Assembly: GCA_016802295.1 (NCBI GenBank)
Contig: JAESIW010000137.1
Coordinates: 615,592-679,591, forward strand
Direction of reading: 5' to 3'
Length of the DNA stretch: 64,000 bases
Origin: Brachionus rotundiformis
Lineage: Eukaryota > Rotifera > Eurotatoria > Ploima > Brachionidae
Part shown: positions 56,401 through 64,000 of the stretch, piece after piece
Position numbering within the stretch: the stretch's first letter is position 1
How the letters are laid out: each line of letters opens with the position of its first letter
The notes under the pieces: model-generated
What the model saw: the letters and a program-made list of their open reading frames with translations, nothing else
Told to the model about the DNA's origin: nothing
The model's database searches: none
Position numbers and translations under genes: made by a program

Positions 56401-58701
56401 GGCCCTAGAAAAATTAAGATAAAATATTTAAGAATGTCAAAAAATTTAAATGAAAAAAATTATTACTTCTTCCAAGAGTTTTTTGACTAAATTGTAGTTG
56501 CCTTTAATACAAGCTACATGTAATTGAGTCTCACCTCGGACATTTCTCTGGATTGATAAAATTTTTAAAAGAATCATATTTATATATTTAAAAATATAAT
56601 TAAATTATACTTTTATTAATGATTTTCTTTGAATCGATTGATTTTTTAGCCGTGTAGAATACTTTTTCTCTTCATCATTATAGTTGGAACACAAATCATC
56701 AGCTTTTAAAATATTTAATTTAATTCACTTTAATGTAATGAAATAATTACAATCAGAAGAAAATGTTAAACTTTCGTTTACTGAGTTTTCATCTTCTTCA
56801 TCTTCTTCGAATTGATTTATTTCAAATTGATTATCGAGTAAATTTATTTTTTCTAATGTTTCACTAGGATCCATATCATAGGTTTTTTGTGTTTCGCTAA
56901 ATAAATTTAATACCTTGAGCTTATTTAAGAAAAATTAAAATTTTTCAAAAAATTCGCTCGAAACTAAATTTATACATTAATACTTGAAGAGTTAAGTTTT
57001 GAGAAATTTCAGCCTTTTCTAATGCTTTCATGTAAACATTCTTGAGCTCAGTGAATTCATTTTGAAGTTTTTCTTTAAGAAGAGCAATATTAAGTAGTGA
57101 TCTACATTCCTTGAATACCAAAAAATAAAATTGGCCAAACTAATATTACAATATATACCGATTCGTTATTTATTGAATGTGTTTTTAATTCAAGTTCAAA
57201 AAATTTTAGAGCATCTTTATAGTTATCGAGATCCTGATATGTTTGAGCTATAGAAGAATATATTATAGCAATTTCCGAATTTGATTTATTCAATTTTTGA
57301 GTCAAATTAAGCTGAAAAACAAAATTATTTTTTTTGTTGCGACTTTTTTTTCTTACTAAGAAAAATCATTTTTACTTGTTTGAAATAAGAATTTAAGCCA
57401 AGATCATATAAACTTATATTACAATATGAGTCCCCTAATTTTTCATGCAAACCATATATTTTTTCTAATTCGTTTGAACAATGTTGATTTTCTTTAGATC
57501 CATCAATATTCGAATATAACTGGTTAAGTTCACTTTCAATTTTGATAATAGTTTTTATCTCTTTTAGTTTTTTTATTATTTCTGAATTAATTGCACAATT
57601 TCTTTTAAGTCTATATGCTTTTTTTAGTAATAATTTCGCTTTTTCAAAATTTTGAACTTTAATATACAGCTAAAATGAAAATATTGATTACACAATTAAA
57701 AATCTTGATTTTATTACGTCTGCAACATAAGCATAATCTTGAGATTGCTGTACGAAATCCTTTGTTTTTTGTGTAATTTCTACTATTCGATCTGCAACTT
57801 TCAAACATTCTTCAGTCTTACCTTTACGTCTGGCTTGATCACATTTTATATATAAACATCGAATTAAGTCCTCATAAAAATTGTAATGTCTAAAAAATAA
57901 TTTTTTATCATATAAAAATTTTATCTCATATTATACTCGCTAATTTCTATAGCCGTTTTTAAATACTCAGTACAAATAATGATGTCTCTTTTTTCGTCCA
58001 TGGCAAAAGCTTTGAAATTTTTTTTACTGATTATTATATTAGAAATAATAAATATTCAATACCACAGTTTAAACATGTTCTAGCTTTCATTAATCCGAAC
58101 TCTTTTGAATCAACTAATTTTTTCTCTGAAATTTCGTCCAATATATCATATGATTTTAGATAATTAGAATATGCATCGTTAAGATGCTCTTGTCGTTTTT
58201 CTTTATAGTTACATTCAGCTAGACTCATATAATAATTTCCAATGGTTGTTAAAGCTCTTTGATTTTCTACAAGATCATTTATTTGGATTGTAATTGAATA
58301 ATATTGATCTAATTCTTTTTTTGCTCTTTCAAAATCAATTCCTAGTTTACATAAAGTTTCTCCGATAAATCGATGAGTTGTTGCTGTATCAAGATTGAGT
58401 GACGCTTTTTTTCTGATTTCGAGCGCTTGTTCAAATTCCTCTAATGCCTCTTTATAATAACCTATCAAATAGAAATAATAAAAAACACACAAATAATCAT
58501 TTATTAAACCTTTTTCATAATAAAAATATCCAATTTGGAAAATGACGTCACCAAGTTCTGTGTATTTATGGGAATCTTTTATAAGTTTTGTTTTCCTCTT
58601 TAGCAAATCTAAAAAATATAGTTTAGAAAATTAATAACACAAATAAAATAAAGACAAAAACTCAATGGCATCTTACCTTTTATTTCATCACAATCATCCA
58701 T
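53423..58701 (-). CDS. TONSL: Tonsoku-like (TONSL), replication-coupled repair protein
   Basis: A multi-exon gene read in order from the ATG at 58701. The N-terminal half has TPR repeats (YYKEALEEFEQALEIRKKA, TTHRFIGETLCKLG, QTYQDLDNYKDALKFFELEL), followed by a short acidic stretch. Ankyrin repeats follow (GETQLHVACIKGNYNLV, NWLPIHEACNYGHTKIVEIL, ITPLHDAAQNGHLEVVKLLL). Next comes a long charged disordered region, a ubiquitin-like segment (TWRIKANIDNNNFLIPV) and C-terminal leucine-rich repeats (LTIIDLSSNFLSD, LKFLNLSNNNI). This is the unmistakable TONSL order. The second ankyrin repeat keeps the W, E and N residues that in human TONSL read unmethylated H4K20 on newly made chromatin. With MMS22L it loads RAD51 at stalled forks. 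Some introns are stop-free and translate through. Confidence 0.95.
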
Positions 58702-58868
58702 TTCAAAAATTTTTTTTTGAAACTGAATATTTGTATCACAAAGAATAAATGTAAATTTTAATATGAAGCTAAAAATTTGTAAAATGCATGTATCTATAGT
58801 TTAAATTTTTAATTTCATATTTTCATGTTTATTTTTATTAGATAAAAATATAGTTAAAGATTATTGAA
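58702..58868. promoter_or_regulatory. Divergent intergenic region shared by TONSL and EXOSC5
   Basis: Only about 167 bp separate the two start codons, which face away from each other. Any promoter of either gene must lie here or inside the partner, so a bidirectional promoter is likely. No core motif could be assigned in AT-rich sequence. Confidence 0.5.
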
Positions 58869-59712
58869 ATGGAATTTGAGGACATAAAATTAGAAGCTGA
58901 ACTAGGATGTCTCACAAAGCCTGATGGTTCGGCTAAATTTGCAATTAGTATGTAGCTTTGTTTACAAATTTTACTTTAAAAAATAAACTTAAACCAACAT
59001 AAATAGATGACACAATTCAAATATGTGGAATATATGGTCCAGGCGAAGTAAAATTAATGAAAGAAATTGCTGAACGAGCGTATGTTAATGTAATATACAA
59101 GCCTAGGACTGGAGCTAATAGTTTTTTATCCAAATTTATTTATGTTAAATATTAATCAAATACATTTTAAGCAAATAGAGAAAAATTAATGGAATATACA
59201 CTCCGAAGTATTATTGATGGAATAATTTTAACAAATTTACATCCAAGAACAGCCATTAATATTATTTTACAAGAAATTCAAAATGATTCTAATGTAATTT
59301 AATCAATATTTCAAATTAAAATTCAATATTTTATTTAAGTTTATATCTTGTGCTCTTAATTGTGCATGTCTAGCATTGTTGGACGCAAGCATCCCTTTGA
59401 AATGCACATTTGCCTCAGTCACATGCGCATTAATTGAAAAAGACAATTTAATCATATACTTTCCTGATACAAATCAAAACAAAGTATTTTTTAAAATAAT
59501 TAATATTAATTATATGTTCTTATCTATTATTCAAGGAAGCAAAAATATCAGCGACTTTTGTATTTGATTCAATTGAAAAAGATGTTATTTCAGCAAATGT
59601 AAATGGTATTTTTGATCAAGAAGAGTTCAACAATTTATTAAATAATGCTAAACAATTTGCTATAGGAAAAATTTTCCCACTTTATACAAAACTAATAAAT
59701 GAAAAATATTAA
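58869..59712 (+). CDS. EXOSC5: Exosome complex component RRP46
   Basis: Five exons (58869-58947, 59007-59120, 59181-59293, 59340-59483, 59536-59712) encode 208 residues. The RNase PH fold blocks follow the RRP46 pattern: CLTKPDGSAKFAI, CGIYGPGEVKLMKEIAERA, VNVIYKPRTGAN, IIDGIILTNLHPRTAINIIL, CALNCACLALLDASIP and ATFVFDSIEKDVI. In animals this is one of six structural ring subunits of the RNA exosome and lacks catalytic activity. The acceptor of the third exon is chosen by phase among closely spaced AGs. Confidence 0.95.
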
Positions 59713-59963
59713 TTTTTTTTATTCAGTATCAGTATTAAAATTCTTTAAAATTTATATTTTTTTTGCTCATTTAAATCAATATAGTTAAGTATTTTTAAAT
59801 TTATATAAAATTGAAATATATAAATTTCTAGCTTTACAATACTAACTTTACAATATCTGTCTTAAACAAGTCATTATCATTGAAAAAAATTAATGATTCC
59901 AGTATTACAATTGAATATAAAATCTAATAAAAAATTTAAATTCGACGATAAACAATTAAAAAA

Positions 59964-60755
59964 ATGACATCTCAGTCTCAGGATACAAATAATAATAATA
60001 ATAACAATGGTAATAATATTCAAAGCAATAAGCAAGAAAAGATCTTATCTAAGGATCTTGATAAAACAATCAATTTATATCCATTGAGTAATTATACATT
60101 TGGAACCAAAGATCCATTGTATGAAAGAGATAGTAGTGTGGTAAATAGATTTCAAAGAATGCGAGATGAATTTCAAACAATCGGTATGAGACGATCTGTT
60201 GAAGCAATTCTTTTAGTTCATGAGCATAATCTTCCTCATGTATTATTGCTCCAATTAGGAAATACATTCTTTAAATTACCCGGCGGAGAACTCAACTCAA
60301 ATGAAGATCACATTGAAGGTCTAAAAAGACTTTTGAATGAGGTTTAGTTATTCTTAATTTTTGATTATTTAAAATCCTAATTATTAATATTAAGACGCTT
60401 GGTAAATCAGATGGTTCATCTCAAAATAACTGGATAATAGAAGATACAATTGGAAATTGGTGGCGACCAAATTTTGAGGCCCCAAGATATCCATACATAC
60501 CTGCTCATGTTACAAAACCAAAAGAACATATAAAATTATACTTAGTACAACTTGGTGAAAAAGCAATTTTCGCAGTTCCACGTAACTACAAACTGGTAGC
60601 TGCGCCTCTATTTGAATTATACGATAACGCTCAAGGTTATGGACCAATAATATCAAGTTTGCCTCAAGTATTAAGCAGGTAATTTACATTTCTTATTTAT
60701 AAAAAAAATAAGACTTAAGAATATTCTTTTTAGATTCAATTTCTTCTACAATTAA
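59964..60755 (+). CDS. NUDT21: Cleavage factor Im 25 kDa subunit (NUDT21/CPSF5)
   Basis: Three exons (59964-60341, 60395-60678, 60734-60755) encode 227 residues, the same as human. After an Asn-rich N-terminus the protein is very highly conserved: NLYPLSNYTFGTKDPLYERD, RFQRMRDEFQTIGMRRSVEA, FFKLPGGELN, GNWWRPNFEAPRYPYIPAHV, LVAAPLFELYDNAQGYGPII and the C-terminal SRFNFFYN. The Nudix box is the degenerate, non-hydrolytic form typical of CFIm25. It binds UGUA upstream of poly(A) sites and controls alternative polyadenylation. The short terminal exon (22 nt) is easily missed. Confidence 0.97.
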
Positions 60756-61440
60756 TGTTGAATTTAACAAGGTCTAGTATTGTCTAAGTTAAAATTATCA
60801 TAAGTTTATGATCTTGTAGAAAATTTTTTGTTAATTACAAATTTTTTTTTTATCAATAAAGCAAAAATTCAAATTTATTTTAATTTTTAATAATATATTC
60901 AAAATAGCGTTTAAATTCTCTATTTAAAGTATTAAAGATGATTTTATTGGAAATATTTTTAGATTGTATACAATCAATAATTTAAACTTTAATTAATTAA
61001 AATTATTTTTCAAATTTTCAATCTAAAAAATACTTTAACTTATTTTTGCACATCTTGCACAAAAAAAATTTCTTTTTTATGCATATTTTAAAATTTCACA
61101 TACACATATAGATACAATCAAATTGCTAATCATCATAAATACTAATATATTTTCAAATATACACGAACAAAACACTGTCTGACTAACAAACATCGAAATA
61201 GTATACGATCTGAACATATTCGTATAAAATTTATTGTTGAATTTTTCGTTTCTTAACGATAAGCGATCAAACAACCCTTATCCGACTATCGACCCAATTA
61301 CAATTTATTTCTTATTTTTTCGTTTTACTTTTTTAAAATTCTAAATAAATAAATAAATGTCTTTGTATAAATTTTTAACATAAATCAAAATAATCATCAA
61401 AAGTTATCTGAATTTTTTCTTATTTTTTAGATAATCTCAA
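60756..61440. other. Spacer between NUDT21 and BIRC6
   Basis: About 680 bp. An AG preceded by a T-rich tract (TTATTTTTTAG, ending 61430) lies ten bases before the BIRC6 ATG and looks like a splice acceptor in the 5' UTR. Nothing else recognised. Confidence 0.5.
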
Positions 61441-64000
61441 ATGTATGACGAACTAAAGCTTGATCTAAGCGCAGAATCGATTCGTCTACTCTCTCACAAT
61501 AGTGTTCTAAACTGTCTGTTTATATTAACCAACGACAGTCAACTACATCTTTTTGATTGCAACACTCGCAGTAAACTAAAGCAAATAAGTTTTTCGAACA
61601 AAATCGATTTGAATCAAAATTTTTTCCGAATATTAAACATCCAAGACAAATGCATAATAGTAAGCGACCGAACGATTTGCAGTCGTTTTGCAAATGAAGG
61701 TCTGTTTTTGCTTGACACTGTTCTGCAACCATCATTAGTCAATCTTTCACAAACAAATACACCTGATGTGGTATTCAGAACTCTCGAGATTGGCCTAAAT
61801 GACGCTATCAGTTTGCTTGAAAGTTTGAAGCTTATTGAGCCCGGTACTGTTCAAGGTCTTGATGCCTTAATAAAACAAATTCAAATACAATGCGATTGTT
61901 TATGCAAATTAAATGATACTAGCTGGCTAACTGTTCAGATTACTGAAAATTATTTTACTTTATTAACTTTGTTGTCTCAATGTTTGGAAGAAATAAAAAG
62001 AATAAATATTCAGTGCGTTTCTATTCCGATTTTATCATTGTTGCTGGATCGACTTTACAGACTTGATTCGAATCTAATAGAAAAGCAACTTCATGGCGGC
62101 AATTCAAGCATAAACGGAAGTCAACAATCATACAACAATTTTGAAAAAAGATACATGTGCAGTGAAGCAACAAGACGAGCGACGTTTAATGAATGGCCTC
62201 ATATGGACTACAAATGGGTTTTACCTGATGCTCTTGCTCAAGCTGGTTTTTATCACCAACCGACACATCCTGGAGACGATAGAACAATTTGTTTTGTTTG
62301 TGACCTATGTCTAGTAGCATGGGAACAACACGATCAACCATGGTCTGAACATGAACGCCATTCGCCAATTTGTCAGTTCGTTCGAGGTGAGCTGACTGAA
62401 AATGTGCCTTTAGGCTTGACAGCAGCCACTCAAGCAGCTAATTTGGTCTTCAAGTCCAATGATCCAAAAGATACCGTTGTTTGCACTTCTGAATTATCAT
62501 CTGAACGCTATTTTGCTATTTCAAATTCAACTGGGCACATAATTGTTTATGATTCCAAAGATATACTCAAGGCAAGTTTACTTAATTTTTGAAATAAATT
62601 CATTAAGATTATTTAGAAAAAAAATTCTAATGATATTTTTTTTAAAGGAAATGATGCACGTTCAATTAATTAATGAAAGCCAGTATAACAAAGAATACAA
62701 GATTAAAATACATTCACTATGCTTTTATTATCGCAATCATAAACACGTATTATACGGATCATTTACCATTAATGACGAAGTATTTATATTTTCTTTCAAC
62801 ATTTTCGACATTTACCGTTCGTATCATTCGAAATCAAATAAAAAATCAAGTAAAACTCATAAAACTTCATCCAATTCTGCACCATCAAAAGGTACTTCAT
62901 CTCAAAAATCGTGTTCAAAAAATTTACAAACAACACCTGTAGTACCTACAACAACAGCATCATCGACATCAACATCAACGACAGTGTTGCCAGCACAAAT
63001 AACTACAGAAACCAAAACCATCGATCCTAGCGAATTAAAAAATTCCGAAATATCTGAATTTATAACCCAAGATGTTTCTATATTCGGTGAAGGTGTAGAA
63101 TTTCAAAAGTATATGAACAATATCATTAAAATAGACTCTGATTTGACCACGAACAAAGATTTAACTCTTCAACACCAATTAAGCTCAGAAAACTCGACAA
63201 AAAACAATTCGGACGACGCATGTGAACTCAAGGATACCAAAAAAAGCAGTCAAGAAGAATTGAAAACAAAAGCAGAAACAAATCAATCACAATTGAACAG
63301 TTTTTTGAACAGCAATAAAAATCCATATTTTGACAATATGTTTTCACTGATTTTGAACTCAGAAAACCAAAAACTAAACCAGAACACAAATAGTTTTGAC
63401 TTGTTTACTCTTCCTAAAACTCAACAAGTTAACATACCCAAGCAAATAGGTTCTTTTCAAGCAGCCTTGAATGTTCAATCAAATCCAAAGACTGTACAAA
63501 GTTTAAATTTAAGTAATTTTTTAAACGTTAGATTTGAAATTATACCAAACAATTCACAAAACACTGTTGAACAGCAAACCTCTAAAAGTAAAAGTAAATA
63601 TAAAAAAAGTATCAAGATCCTAACCGTAAGTTGCCGACCTTTAAATGCATTATACTCAAATGAACCAGACATTCAGCTTAAATCTTATGAGTTTACAGAA
63701 AAATGTCTCAGTTTTAGATTAGCATCCATTGATTTAAGTTCCGAGCCTCGCACATCTTTCGATGTTAAATTAATTAATTTGTACGAAAAATACTTATGTG
63801 CTTTAGTTAACTTTAAACTTGCTCAAAATGACAACAATTCCTTCAAATTATTTAGAATAAAACACGAAGAAACAAGCTCTAGTAGCTCGACTATGACAAA
63901 TAATAGCAGTGGCTCATCACTGAACAGCGAAGCAAGAGTAAAAGCAGTTGACTCGACCGAAAATATTCAAAGCCCCAGCTGTCTAGCTGCAACATCTAGT
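61441..64000 (+). CDS. BIRC6: BIRC6/BRUCE (giant BIR-domain E2/E3 ubiquitin ligase), 5' part
   Basis: The first coding exon runs 61441 to about 62571 (donor AAG|GCAAGT or a nearby site). A second long open exon begins near 62648 and stays open to the window edge, so the gene is cut off. The N-terminus has WD40-like strands (LFILTNDSQLHLFDCNT). The BIR domain lies at about 240-315: RRATFNEWPHMDYKWVLPDA, LAQAGFYHQP, GDDRTICFVCDLCLVAWEQH and WSEHERHSPICQFVRGE, with zinc ligands C-x2-C...H...C intact. ENVPLGLTAATQAA follows, matching BIRC6 directly after its BIR. The second exon is Ser/Thr/Asn/Lys-rich with FGEGVEFQKYMNNIIKID. BIRC6 inhibits caspases and restrains autophagy, using a C-terminal UBC domain that would lie well outside this window. 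Confidence 0.95.

Noticed and set aside
1..64000. tRNA, rRNA, CRISPR or bacterial operon signals
   Set aside because: No T-loop consensus in a cloverleaf context, no direct-repeat arrays, and the gene structure is eukaryotic throughout.

Overview
The window is a piece of a very AT-rich (roughly three quarters A+T) animal nuclear genome with the standard genetic code. Genes are compact, and most introns are only 45-66 nt with GT-AG ends. Gene content is unambiguously metazoan: myosin VI, a Pax protein, type IV diacylglycerol kinase, BIRC6, TONSL, Rubicon and ATRIP. A TALE homeobox gene, tiny introns, acceptor-like AGs just before many start codons (possible spliced-leader trans-splicing) and high AT together suggest a spiralian, most plausibly a monogonont rotifer such as Brachionus. 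That assignment is an inference.

Layout. 0-9.4 kb is accessory and repeat-rich. It holds an apparently intact four-exon gene for a DDE transposase fused to a SWIM zinc finger and a cysteine-protease-like (USP-like) domain, a TALE homeobox gene with a second homeodomain-like segment, and a decayed APE-type LINE containing an assembly gap. A Tc1/mariner scrap lies at 9.7 kb. 12.1-16.4 kb is a complete 10-exon myosin VI gene, followed by a gamma-glutamyltransferase gene (17.8-19.9 kb).

21.4-29.8 kb holds three consecutive long intronless genes: a protein with three CxCxxC motifs and a divergent nuclear-receptor-like ligand-binding domain, Rubicon, and ATRIP. 31.9-33.4 kb is a Pax gene with only the N-terminal PAI half of the paired domain plus an octapeptide. 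A second LINE relic (35.2-36.0 kb) precedes TFIIA-gamma. 38.1-42.0 kb is cytosolic aconitase/IRP1, then mitochondrial GatB (42.3-44.1 kb) and a zeta-type diacylglycerol kinase on the minus strand (44.5-48.3 kb).

49.4-60.8 kb is gene-dense: DNA2 converges on TONSL, TONSL diverges from the exosome gene EXOSC5 over about 170 bp, and NUDT21 follows. BIRC6 starts at 61.4 kb and runs off the window. Shared themes are replication-fork protection (ATRIP, DNA2, TONSL), RNA 3'-end processing and decay (NUDT21, EXOSC5), and autophagy and apoptosis control (Rubicon, BIRC6). Most single-copy genes were rebuilt exon by exon with consistent splice phase, so they look intact. I found no tRNA, rRNA or CRISPR. 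Gaps of more than 300 bp between genes are AT-rich and show nothing recognisable unless stated.
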